Shown here piece after piece: positions 1-6,287 of a stretch of 17,230 nucleotides of DNA (the stretch's first letter is position 1; each line of letters begins with the position of its first letter). Where the stretch lies: the NCBI GenBank assembly GCA_964496595.1, contig CAZCAI010000108.1:1-17230 (forward strand), written 5' to 3'. The translations under genes and the position numbers were made by a program. The stretch is from JAAAOZ01 sp964496595 (lineage in GTDB: Bacteria > Chloroflexota > Anaerolineae > B4-G1 > SLSP01). Below the pieces are notes generated by a model. It had not been told where the DNA came from. It did no database searches and was given only the letters and a program-made list of their open reading frames with translations.

Positions 1-18
1 GCCGGTTTCGTAACTGTA

Positions 19-40
19 GCCGCGAATTTATTCGCCAGGC
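19..40. repeat. Hairpin-forming intergenic repeat candidate
   Basis: Bases 22-27 (gcgaat) pair with 30-35 (attcgc) across a 2-nt loop, and 19-21 (gcc) pair with 38-40 (ggc) across a 2-nt bulge. The element lies outside any gene. I believe similar gcgaat/attcgc hairpins recur between genes in Chloroflexota genomes, but only one copy is present here, so dispersal is an inference. Confidence 0.4.
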
Positions 41-244
41 ATCTATTTTCAAAGATAGGAATCTTCTACGCAAAATAAAAGTGTAAACCGATTTCTGCTA
101 TCTCTTGAACCATCCCGCCGATGGGATTGATTTCGAGGCGCCTTCTGAGAAGCTGCGGGAGACCTTCGCCGGCGGATTTACTGGGTTGGATTCGCAAGGT
201 CAGCTTTAGAGACGTGCTTTTGTAGCTTCCCGGAAGGTTGGGGA
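41..244. other. Gene-free left flank
   Basis: No convincing intact gene is visible on either strand in the 3' flank of the HD-domain gene. Bases 41-86 are A+T-rich. From about 87 the base composition returns to that of coding DNA, and a short open frame there is listed separately as a possible gene fragment. No U-run terminator for the minus-strand HD gene is seen; the short inverted repeat near 229-239 (cttcc/ggaag) has a 1-nt loop and no T run. Confidence 0.5.
87..209 (+). pseudogene. Possible 3' remnant of a lost gene (about 40 codons)
   Basis: The frame is open from just after a TAA at 84-86 to a TAG at 207-209. It reads as protein-like sequence without a start codon, for example CYLLNHPADGIDFEAPSEK and then LRETFAGGFTGLD. 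Composition matches neighbouring coding DNA, whereas the DNA immediately upstream is A+T-rich. This suggests a truncated gene end, but 40 codons can be open by chance and I do not recognise the family. Confidence 0.2.
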
Positions 245-814
245 TCAGTTCAAGCCCAGATCGTCGGCGATCCCCTGCATTGCCTTGAGCACGATGCCGA
301 TGTGCTCATTGAGCGGGACGCCCAACATCTCCGCGCCTTCCTCGATGTCCTCGCGGTTCACGCCCCGGGCGAAGCTGCTGTCCTTCCATTTCTTCTTCAC
401 CGAGCGCACCTTCACATCCAAGATCGACCTGGTGGGGCGCACCAGAGCCACGGCGATGATCAGGCCCGTCAGTTCATCGACGGCATAGATCGCTTTCTCC
501 ATATTCGTCTCCGGCGTGACGCCCGTGATGTGCGGGGCATGCGCCTGGACGGCGCGGATCAGCTCCTCTGGATAGCCCATCTCGGTGAGGATCTGCTCCC
601 CTTTGAATGGATGGCCCTCCGGCCCCACGTCCGGGTAGCGGTCGTACTCGAAGTCGTGGATCAGGCCCACGATGCCCCATTTCTCCTCGTCCTCGTCGAA
701 GTACTGCGCGTAGGTCCGCATCGCCGCTTCCACGGCGAGCGCGTGCTTGATCAAGTTGGGGTTCTTGGTGTATTCGTTTAACAGCTCCCATGCTTCTTCA
801 TGTGTCGGCCACAT
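245..814 (-). CDS. HD-domain phosphohydrolase family protein
   Basis: This is a 189-residue, probably cytoplasmic protein of the HD/HDIG metal-dependent phosphohydrolase type. Numbered from the start chosen here, a first histidine lies in IKHALAVEA (H24), the HD doublet in GLIHDFEYD (H53-D54), a further histidine pair in AHAPH (about H92 and H95), and a late Asp in VDELTGL (D113). These are the expected metal ligands. An ATG four codons upstream (824-826) opens the same frame, but its second and third codons form the GGAGGT ribosome binding site that sits 4-5 nt before the ATG at 812-814, so the shorter start is preferred. The length is normal for stand-alone HD proteins. The gene follows the SanA-like gene on the same strand after about 80 bp and may be the last member of the rph operon or be separately transcribed. 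The substrate is unknown, probably a phosphomonoester or nucleotide. The family call is confident. Confidence 0.85.
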   Translation of the reverse strand: MWPTHEEAWELLNEYTKNPNLIKHALAVEAAMRTYAQYFDEDEEKWGIVGLIHDFEYDRYPDVGPEGHPFKGEQILTEMGYPEELIRAVQAHAPHITGVTPETNMEKAIYAVDELTGLIIAVALVRPTRSILDVKVRSVKKKWKDSSFARGVNREDIEEGAEMLGVPLNEHIGIVLKAMQGIADDLGLN

Positions 815-835
815 TGTTACCTCCATTTGGCATTG

Positions 836-860
836 TGTGATTATGTGATTGGGTGTGACT
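836..860. repeat. Short iterated tgtgatt repeat upstream of the HD gene
   Basis: The segment contains tgtgatt, atgtgatt and gggtgtgac in succession, an iterated unit of about 8 nt. It lies in the 5' leader of the minus-strand HD gene and is followed by a run of eight G at 861-868. It resembles the other short iterated repeats found beside genes in this window. No function can be assigned. Confidence 0.35.
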
Positions 861-870
861 GGGGGGGGAT

Positions 871-931
871 CGTATTCCGTAAAACGTATTGCGTATTAAT
901 TCCGTTTACGAAATACGTAATACGCAATACG
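871..931. repeat. cgtatt-type inverted repeat overlapping the end of the SanA-like gene
   Basis: Bases 885-898 (cgtattgcgtatta) are the exact reverse complement of 918-931, a 14-bp perfect inverted repeat. A second imperfect pair, 871-886 (cgtattccgtaaaacg) with 903-917 (cgtttacgaaatacg), interleaves with it in A-B-A'-B' order, so the two hairpins are alternatives. The element contains the stop codon and last codons of the minus-strand SanA-like gene. It could act as a transcript-end structure for that gene or be a dispersed repeat. Confidence 0.7.
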
Positions 932-1669
932 GTCTTGTGCATTACGTTGATCAGTGAGATGAAACATGCTTCCTCCATTCGCTTCATCCGCTGACCGAAT
1001 TGGCAGCGGCTCGCCTAACACCGGCAGCGGCTTGCGCACGTAGAGATCGAACCAGGCGTACCACAGCGCGGCCACTTCACGGACGCAGTACCAGGCGAAT
1101 CGGCGGCGCGGGTAGTGTTGGCGGTCGGCGACGTAGCCGATGGCGTCCACGCCGAGGTGGTTGCAGCTCTGGAGCGCGCGCGGCAGGTGATAGCGGTTGG
1201 TGACCAGGATCGCCTCCGGTACCTGGAAAATCGCCTCGGCGCGATAGCAGGTATCGTAGGTGCGCCGCCCCGCGTAATCCAAGACGATGTCCTCGCGAGG
1301 GACGCCTTGCTCCAAGGCGTACTCCAGCATGCGCTGCGGTTCGTTGTACTCGACGATGCTGTTATCGCCGCTGAAGAGCAAAACTTCGACGCGGTCGGCG
1401 CGATAGAGTTCGATGGCCGCATCCAGGCGATCCTGGAGCACGGCGCTCAGCGCGCCGCTGGGCCAGTAGCCCGCGCCGAAGACAATCGCGACGGGCCGGC
1501 GGGGCATCTGCTCCAGCGCCTGCGGCGGATAGATCCGCTTATCGAAGCGGCCTGTCAGCGTCCACACCGTCCAGACAATTACGCCCGCGCCGAGGCCCAG
1601 CGCTGCCAGGGCGATTCTCCGCCAGTTGGATTTTTCCTGTATCCTACGCATACATGCTTTGATGTCCAT
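896..1669 (-). CDS. SanA/YdcF-like DUF218 membrane protein
   Basis: The 257-residue protein has one N-terminal transmembrane segment (about 18-39) and a DUF218 domain outside it. Visible motifs are AIVFGAG (61-67), LLFSGDN (97-103), RTYDTCYRA (136-144), the family hallmark VTNRYHLPRAL (156-166), and the REVAALWYAWFDLY/LGEPLPI end typical of SanA proteins. E. coli SanA is linked to envelope integrity and vancomycin exclusion; the activity of the domain is poorly defined. The ribosome binding site GAGGAG lies inside the last codons and stop of the upstream 498-residue gene (EEE then TAG), 10 nt before the ATG, so translation is probably coupled. An alternative in-frame ATG exists at codon 7. 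Residues after about 225 extend past the usual SanA end, and the last ten (YYVFRKRN and before) are encoded by an inverted repeat, suggesting the natural stop was lost. Confidence 0.85.
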   Translation of the reverse strand: MDIKACMRRIQEKSNWRRIALAALGLGAGVIVWTVWTLTGRFDKRIYPPQALEQMPRRPVAIVFGAGYWPSGALSAVLQDRLDAAIELYRADRVEVLLFSGDNSIVEYNEPQRMLEYALEQGVPREDIVLDYAGRRTYDTCYRAEAIFQVPEAILVTNRYHLPRALQSCNHLGVDAIGYVADRQHYPRRRFAWYCVREVAALWYAWFDLYVRKPLPVLGEPLPIRSADEANGGSMFHLTDQRNAQDRIAYYVFRKRN

Positions 1670-1676
1670 GCTAATT

Positions 1677-3173
1677 CTACTCCTCTTCTCGTGGCTTGAC
1701 GAAGGGAATCGCCAGCGCGGCGCGCTCGACGGCGGCGGGCGGCGCGCCCCAGACCAGGGCGACGCGACTGGAGGAGCGGCTCAGGAAAAGCGCCTCCGTC
1801 TCATTGGCCCACCAGCGGCCCTGGGGCAGAGCGGCCGGAGCGGTGGTGTCTTGAATGCGACCCGCGACGAGCGGGCCGGGCAAAGCCGAAAGCGCCTCGC
1901 CGTAGAAACTCGCCGCATCGCTGCCGCTATCCCACGCCGTCTGCCAGAGCACGGCGCGCGCGCCCTCCGGCCCCTCCCAACCCTGGAGGAGATCGCCGCC
2001 CCAGTTCGTCACCGCCTCCGCGCCGATCTCGCCGTTGCTCCACTCCAGCAGCGTCAGCCCCAGCAGCGCCTCGCCAACGGTCTCCGTGTGAATCTCGACC
2101 CAGCCTCGGCCCAGATCAGGCGTCAGCGGCGTCAGCACGATTGGCTCCTCGTTGCCCTGATAGTGCGTCGGGTGGAGCATCTGCTCGGTGGAGCGGGGCG
2201 GGCGAATCAGCGCGGCATTCAATGCCTCGATCCCGCCCGTTTGGTATTGAGCGGCGGCGAATTGCTGGCCCAGATCGAAGGTAAGGCGCGAGAGATCCGC
2301 CAGTAATGGATCCTGCGGTCGCCAGCGCGGGGCCAGCGCCTGCTTCATTTCCTTGGTCAAAGCGGCGGCCTCGACGCTGCCCGGCGCGATGTCCGCATAG
2401 CGCCACAAGCTCGCCAGCGCGTCACCTTCCGCGACGGCCCACAGGGCGATGCGATGATCCAGCGTGATCGTCTCCTGCCTCAGCCACGCAAGCTCCCCGT
2501 ATTGTTCCGGGATGGCGCGAGCGTAGGCATAAGCGAGTTGATGGCGGAGCGTTGCCAGGTCGCCGCGCCAATCGCGGCGCAGGTAGATTTGCCCCTCTTC
2601 GGGGACATACCACGCGGCTAAGTAATAGGCTTGTGTAATCGCATCGATGTGCAGGTTATCGCGTTCCGGCGCTGTTGTGGGCGTTGTATCTGCACTGGGG
2701 GGCGTCTCGGTCTCCGTCTCTGTCTCTGCCCAACGCCATAGCTCCAGAAGATCCAGCGTTGTGCGGATTTCCAACGCGAGCGGCGGATGGGTCTGGTAGT
2801 GCGCCTCCAACAGCGTCATCAATTCCGCGCGGTCGATGAGGGTCAGCGGCGTGCTCCAGCGCTGGATCACGCCGCGCGCCTCGGCCACCTCGGCGGCGAT
2901 GGCGCCCGCATCTGCCGGATCGAAGGTGGGGATGGGCGTGGATGTGGGCCTCGGTGTGGAGGTGGGCATCGGCGTGGGCGTGAGCGTTGGGGAGGCGGTG
3001 GGGGTATCCGTCGGAGGGGAAAGCGTGGGCGTGGGCAGGGGGGAGACCTGCGGCCAGCTCTGGATCGTCGCCCAGACGGCCCATATCGCGCCGCCGGCGA
3101 CTAAGATGACGGCCGCCAGCAGGCCGGTGATAATCCGGCGCTGGGTCGGCGTCAGATCTCGATACCAGCGCAC
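1677..3173 (-). CDS. Membrane-anchored zinc-peptidase-like protein with a degenerate HExxH motif
   Basis: The 498-residue protein has a short basic N terminus, one transmembrane helix (about 16-38), and a Thr/Pro/Ser linker (46-83). A large domain follows, predicted to lie outside the membrane. The domain matches, from memory, a Chloroflexota peptidase-like family: AAWYVPEEGQIYL (186-198), the region normally holding HEYTHALQD, then AEGDA (248-252), the block PPRSTEQMLHP (325-335), GRGWVEIHTETVGEAL (355-370), NWGGD (390-394), and VLWQTAWDSGSDA (408-420). Where HExxH is expected the sequence is HQLAY (211-215), so catalytic Glu and the second His are replaced, and zinc hydrolysis looks unlikely. 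A second low-complexity insert (TETETET, 151-157) lies between linker and domain. The start overlaps the end of rph by 22 bp, suggesting coupled translation, and the stop lies 7 bp before the SanA-like gene. The biological role is unknown; a binding or scaffold role is an inference. Confidence 0.7.
   Translation of the reverse strand: MRWYRDLTPTQRRIITGLLAAVILVAGGAIWAVWATIQSWPQVSPLPTPTLSPPTDTPTASPTLTPTPMPTSTPRPTSTPIPTFDPADAGAIAAEVAEARGVIQRWSTPLTLIDRAELMTLLEAHYQTHPPLALEIRTTLDLLELWRWAETETETETPPSADTTPTTAPERDNLHIDAITQAYYLAAWYVPEEGQIYLRRDWRGDLATLRHQLAYAYARAIPEQYGELAWLRQETITLDHRIALWAVAEGDALASLWRYADIAPGSVEAAALTKEMKQALAPRWRPQDPLLADLSRLTFDLGQQFAAAQYQTGGIEALNAALIRPPRSTEQMLHPTHYQGNEEPIVLTPLTPDLGRGWVEIHTETVGEALLGLTLLEWSNGEIGAEAVTNWGGDLLQGWEGPEGARAVLWQTAWDSGSDAASFYGEALSALPGPLVAGRIQDTTAPAALPQGRWWANETEALFLSRSSSRVALVWGAPPAAVERAALAIPFVKPREEE
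2925..3038 (-). repeat. Degenerate Thr/Pro-encoding low-complexity tract
   Basis: This tract encodes residues 46-83 of the membrane-anchored protein, a TPTP/STP-rich spacer between membrane helix and outer domain. On the plus strand it reads as an imperfect run of gtgggc/gtggag-type hexamers. Such linkers are common in cell-surface proteins of Chloroflexota. The tract is a likely site of length variation. Confidence 0.75.
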
Positions 3174-3874
3174 GATAGAGCCTCCCGCTGCGCTTGGATG
3201 ATCTCGCGAATGCCCATCGCCGCCAGATTCAACAGTGAGTCTAAGGTGGGGCGCGCGATAGGATCACCCTCGGCGGTCCCTTGCACCTCGATGAAGCGCT
3301 CCTGCGCGTCCATCGCCACATTGAGATCGACGTCGGCGGTTTTGTCCTCCGCGTACATCAGATCGAGGCGGGCGTCGCCATCCACCATCCCCACGCTCAC
3401 CGCCGCGACAGGCGGGCGGAGCGCGGCCGGCGGGATCTGATCCGAACGGATGAGGTGGCGCAGGGCCAGCGCGAGCGCGACGTAGCCGCCGGTAATGGCG
3501 GCGGTGCGCGTGCCGCCATCCGCCTGGAGGACGTCGCAATCGACGGTGATGGTGCGCTCGCCTATCATCTCCAGATCGACCGCCGCGCGCAGGCTCCGCC
3601 CGATCATGCGCCGGATCTCCTGGGCGCGCCCGCCCTGGATGTGCCGGCGCGCGGTGCGCGTGTGGGTCGATCCGGGCAGCAGCGCGTATTCGGCAGTGAG
3701 CCAGCCGCCGCTCGACTTCCAGCGCGGCGCGCGGTATGCCACGCTGACGGCGCAGAGGACGTGAGTTTCGCCCATCTTTACAATCGTCGATCCTTCTGGA
3801 TGCCGGACCGGCGTCAACTCAAAGCTCAACGGTCGGAGATCGTGCGCTACTCGGCCATCAGGGCGTGTTATCAA
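3152..3874 (-). CDS. rph: Ribonuclease PH
   Basis: RNase PH (EC 2.7.7.56) is the phosphate-dependent 3'-5' exoribonuclease that trims tRNA 3' ends in the cytoplasm, forming a hexameric ring. The 240 residues match the family from end to end: RPDGR at the N terminus, GWLTAEYALLPGSTHTRTAR (57-76), GGRAQEIRRMIGRSLRAAVD (81-100) with the phosphate-binding Arg near 83, DCDVLQADGGTRTAAITG (112-129), EDKTADVDLNV (176-186) with metal-binding Asp residues, and FIEVQGTAEG (194-203). The start is a TTG at 3872-3874, placed 5 nt after a strong GGGAGG site, and it gives the correct family N terminus. The gene is the first of a minus-strand operon with the membrane-anchored protein and the SanA-like protein, and is preceded by a near-consensus promoter. 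Nothing suggests loss of activity. The identification is secure. Confidence 0.97.
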   Translation of the reverse strand: MITRPDGRVAHDLRPLSFELTPVRHPEGSTIVKMGETHVLCAVSVAYRAPRWKSSGGWLTAEYALLPGSTHTRTARRHIQGGRAQEIRRMIGRSLRAAVDLEMIGERTITVDCDVLQADGGTRTAAITGGYVALALALRHLIRSDQIPPAALRPPVAAVSVGMVDGDARLDLMYAEDKTADVDLNVAMDAQERFIEVQGTAEGDPIARPTLDSLLNLAAMGIREIIQAQREALSCAGIEI

Positions 3875-3926
3875 TCGAACCTCCCAAATATATCAACAGA
3901 TTAAGCAGATTAAATCACCGCTTCCC

Positions 3927-3954
3927 ATTGTAAAGAGCTGAGGGGCCTTGTCAA
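3927..3954 (-). promoter_or_regulatory. Sigma70-type promoter of the rph operon
   Basis: On the minus strand, TTGACA (3954-3949) is followed after 16 nt by TACAAT (3932-3927). This is a perfect -35 box and a five-of-six -10 box, pointing at rph. Transcription would begin near 3920, giving a 5' leader of about 45 nt before the TTG start. No attenuator-like structure is obvious in the leader. Confidence 0.75.
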
Positions 3955-3967
3955 GTTATCAAGCCGC

Positions 3968-3995
3968 TTGGGGAATTTCGATTATGCTTTATAAT
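3968..3995 (+). promoter_or_regulatory. Promoter of the LysM-like protein gene
   Basis: A perfect TATAAT lies at 3990-3995, with TTGGGG at 3968-3973 as a weak -35 box 16 nt upstream. Transcription would begin near 4002, giving a leader of about 50 nt to the ATG at 4055. The -10 region is a small inverted repeat (attat 3981-3985, ataat 3991-3995). It stands back to back with the rph promoter, so the two may influence each other. Confidence 0.55.
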
Positions 3996-4054
3996 GAAAA
4001 GTTGCTTGTGGATTTGCATCACATCAGGCCCTAACGGGAAGGAGACGTGACGAC

Positions 4055-5020
4055 ATGGCAAACCTCTGTGGCAAAGGTGTTTGGATGTCCCATTCGTATG
4101 ATTTGCAGCGGGCCGCCGAGATGGCGACTCAGATCGAGGCAAATTATTTGCTCCTCAAGGTCGGACACGGCCCTTTCTATTTTCCAGAGATCACGCGCAT
4201 GATGATCCAGCGCATCCGAACTTTGGGCTTCCGTCCGATGGCGTGGGTGCAGCTCACCGATTACGAGCCGCAGGCGGCGGTGAAGGCCATCGGTAAGGCG
4301 CTGACTTTGGGGTACGAGGCGGTGGTCCTGTTCTTAGATGATCGCCTGGTGACCGGATCGCAGTTGCAGCCGTTGGCGGCGATGTTGGACAACGTCGATA
4401 TGCCGCGCGAGCGGTTGTATCTCGCCTCGCCGCCGCTGGAACATCTGCCCGATCCCCAGGTCGTCGATGTGTTAGCGCCGCTCTGTCAGGGCGGATGGAT
4501 GCCGCTTTGCTGGGCCTCGTGGGGGGAGCCGGCCTCGGCGTTGATTGATCGCGGCATCTATCAGGCTGTGGGAGATCTCAGCCTGAAATGGGGCAAGACG
4601 CCGGACATTCACCCGGTACTCTCGCCGCGCGGCGAGCGGCGGGGCGAGACATTGCTGCCGGAGGATCTCATCCCGTGGGTCGAAGGGATGATGCGCCACG
4701 GCGTGGATTTCTTCAGCGTCTATCACGCAGCCAACGCCGAGAAGGCGCTGTGGTCTTTGCTGGAATCGGTGAACATCGCCTGCATGGAGACCGCCGAGGT
4801 CACGGCCGGCAGGGAAATGGAGGACGTCGATGAGAAATCGCCGATCCCCCAGCCGATCTACATCACGGCGACGACGAGCGATTCGGTGTGGGGTATCATT
4901 GCCCGGCACGGAATGACTAAGGAGAAGTTTTGGGCATGGAATGCTCATCTTTGGGAGAGCCGGGGCTTGCCCCGCGATTCGGATTATCTGCAAGAGGGGT
5001 GGCGCATCCGTGTGAAGTGA
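4055..5020 (+). CDS. TIM-barrel-like protein with C-terminal LysM-like domain
   Basis: The protein has 321 residues. The first part (about 5-245) shows the alternating strand/helix pattern of a barrel, with strand-like segments YLLLKVG (31-37), PMAWVQL (61-67), AVVLFLDD (89-96), LYLASPP (121-127), GWMPLCWA (147-154) and FFSVYHAA (219-226). I do not recognise its family and see no assured catalytic pair. A short charged linker (250-264) leads to a LysM-like domain (267-320: PIYITATTSDSVWGIIARHG through LQEGWRIRV), a fold that usually binds peptidoglycan or chitin-type glycans. No signal peptide or transmembrane segment is visible, which is odd for a LysM protein. The start is supported by AAGGAG at 4039-4044, 10 nt upstream. 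The gene is monocistronic, with its own promoter, and converges on the glycosyltransferase gene. A lysozyme-like or other glycan-directed role is only a guess. Confidence 0.7.
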   Translation: MANLCGKGVWMSHSYDLQRAAEMATQIEANYLLLKVGHGPFYFPEITRMMIQRIRTLGFRPMAWVQLTDYEPQAAVKAIGKALTLGYEAVVLFLDDRLVTGSQLQPLAAMLDNVDMPRERLYLASPPLEHLPDPQVVDVLAPLCQGGWMPLCWASWGEPASALIDRGIYQAVGDLSLKWGKTPDIHPVLSPRGERRGETLLPEDLIPWVEGMMRHGVDFFSVYHAANAEKALWSLLESVNIACMETAEVTAGREMEDVDEKSPIPQPIYITATTSDSVWGIIARHGMTKEKFWAWNAHLWESRGLPRDSDYLQEGWRIRVK

Positions 5021-5090
5021 GCTGTGCTCAAATGTTTTGCGTTCTTGGCGGCTTTGCGCGAGCTAAAGAAATTTCTTCCAGGGATAAAAT

Positions 5091-5135
5091 CCCAAATTAT
5101 CCCAATTTATCCCAAGTTATTCCAAATTAATTTGG
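5091..5135. repeat. Decamer tandem repeat ending in a 14-bp perfect palindrome
   Basis: Four 10-nt units stand in tandem: cccaaattat (5091-5100), cccaatttat (5101-5110), cccaagttat (5111-5120) and tccaaattaa (5121-5130). The last unit begins the perfect palindrome ccaaattaatttgg (5122-5135). The tract separates the converging LysM-like and glycosyltransferase genes and contains the stop and last few codons of the latter. The palindrome might help end transcription, but there is no G+C-rich stem with a T run. Confidence 0.75.
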
Positions 5136-6286
5136 TTGCAGCGCCGCCTCTCCCCCAAATCTTCCTGATAGAGCGCCTCGATGACGGCGGCCACGTTCTG
5201 CGCCGTGATCCTCCAGTCGAATCGCGCGAGGTTTTCCCGCCCGCGCGCGATCAAGCGCTTGCGCAGCCCCTTATCCTCCAGCAAGCGCTGCATCGCGTCG
5301 GCCATCGCCGGCGTGTCCTCTGGATCGACTAACAACCCGCCCGCGCCGACGACCTCCGGCAGGCTCGATGTGTTGCTCGCCAGCAGCGGCGCCTCGCATG
5401 CCTGCGCCTCCAACGCCGGGAAGCCAAACCCCTCGTAGAGCGAGGGGTAGGCGACAAACTGCGCAGCGGAGATCAGCGCCGCTTTATCCGCCTCGTCGAT
5501 GTAGCCGGGGAGGATGACCTGCTGCTCGATGCCCAGTGCGCGCACCCGTGTTAGAATCGGCTCCGCCATCCAGCCGGCGGGGCCGGCCAGCACCAATCGT
5601 AGTTCCGGATGATGGGGCAGCAAGTAGGCGAAGGCGGTCGCCAGCCGCGCTAAGTTCTTCCGGGGCTGGATGCGCCCCAGGTGGAGCACGTAGGGCTTAT
5701 CCAGCGGGATACCGTAGCGGTCGCGCGCGGCCCGTTGCTTCTGCAGATTATGCACCGGGGCGAGATCGCTGTCGTAGCCGGGGTAGGCCACGGTGATCTT
5801 CGCGGCGGGGATGCCGTAGGCCGCGACGATGGCGTCGCGCGTCGCGCGGGAATCGGCCAGGACGTGGGTGGCGGCGTGGACGTTGCGGCGCGTGCTCCAT
5901 TCGAGATACCAGCGTTGGCGCCACGGGTGCGCTTGGGGAAAATATCGATAGCCCAGATCGTGGACGGTGACGAGTGTGCGCGCGGGTGTGTAGAGCGGCA
6001 GGACGTGCGCGGGCACGAAAAGTACATCAGGCGGATGCTGCCACATCTCCCAGGAGAGCCGCGCGTGCGTCCAGAGGCGCGGCCACGGCATCACGCGCAG
6101 CTCGGCTGTGTCGGGGAACGCACCCGCCGCCGGGGCCTCGCGCGCGTAGAGACGCATGGCGAAGCGCGGGGTCAATCGCGGCAGCAGCGCCCGGATGAGG
6201 TGATACGAATAGCCCTCGGTGCCCGTCGGCGCGGCGCTGATCGCCCGGCTGGCGTCGATGCCAATGCAGCCGATGCGGGGCGTCAC
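5117..6286 (-). CDS. Family 4 (GT4-type) glycosyltransferase
   Basis: The 389-residue protein is a GT-B fold retaining glycosyltransferase that moves a sugar from a nucleotide-sugar donor to a lipid or polysaccharide acceptor, probably at the inner face of the membrane. The N-terminal domain carries the acceptor-side motif GTEGYSYHL (22-30) and TVHDLGYRYFP (107-117). The C-terminal donor domain carries LHLGRIQPRKN (201-211), VLAGPAGW (232-239), and the EX7E motif EGFGFPALEA (285-294). The start is GTG at 6284-6286, one base after the stop of the 470-residue gene, with only a weak Shine-Dalgarno site, so translation probably depends on the upstream gene. The last residues (CNQINLE) are encoded inside the A+T-rich palindrome, unlike the rest of the gene. 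It is the distal gene of the operon starting with the Lgt-like gene. The exact sugar and acceptor cannot be read from sequence; mannosyltransferase-like is plausible. Confidence 0.9.
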   Translation of the reverse strand: MTPRIGCIGIDASRAISAAPTGTEGYSYHLIRALLPRLTPRFAMRLYAREAPAAGAFPDTAELRVMPWPRLWTHARLSWEMWQHPPDVLFVPAHVLPLYTPARTLVTVHDLGYRYFPQAHPWRQRWYLEWSTRRNVHAATHVLADSRATRDAIVAAYGIPAAKITVAYPGYDSDLAPVHNLQKQRAARDRYGIPLDKPYVLHLGRIQPRKNLARLATAFAYLLPHHPELRLVLAGPAGWMAEPILTRVRALGIEQQVILPGYIDEADKAALISAAQFVAYPSLYEGFGFPALEAQACEAPLLASNTSSLPEVVGAGGLLVDPEDTPAMADAMQRLLEDKGLRKRLIARGRENLARFDWRITAQNVAAVIEALYQEDLGERRRCNQINLE

Positions 6287-6287
6287 G

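Noticed and set aside
229..239. Terminator for the HD-domain gene
   Set aside because: The inverted repeat has a 5-bp stem with a 1-nt loop and no T run on the minus strand.
2529..2543. Active zinc metallopeptidase call for the 498-residue protein
   Set aside because: The motif is HQLAY rather than HExxH, and no other HExxH exists in the protein.
2925..3038. Repeat tract considered as a possible CRISPR-like or tandem non-coding array
   Set aside because: It is in frame within the membrane-anchored protein and encodes a normal Thr/Pro surface linker; units are degenerate hexamers without spacers.
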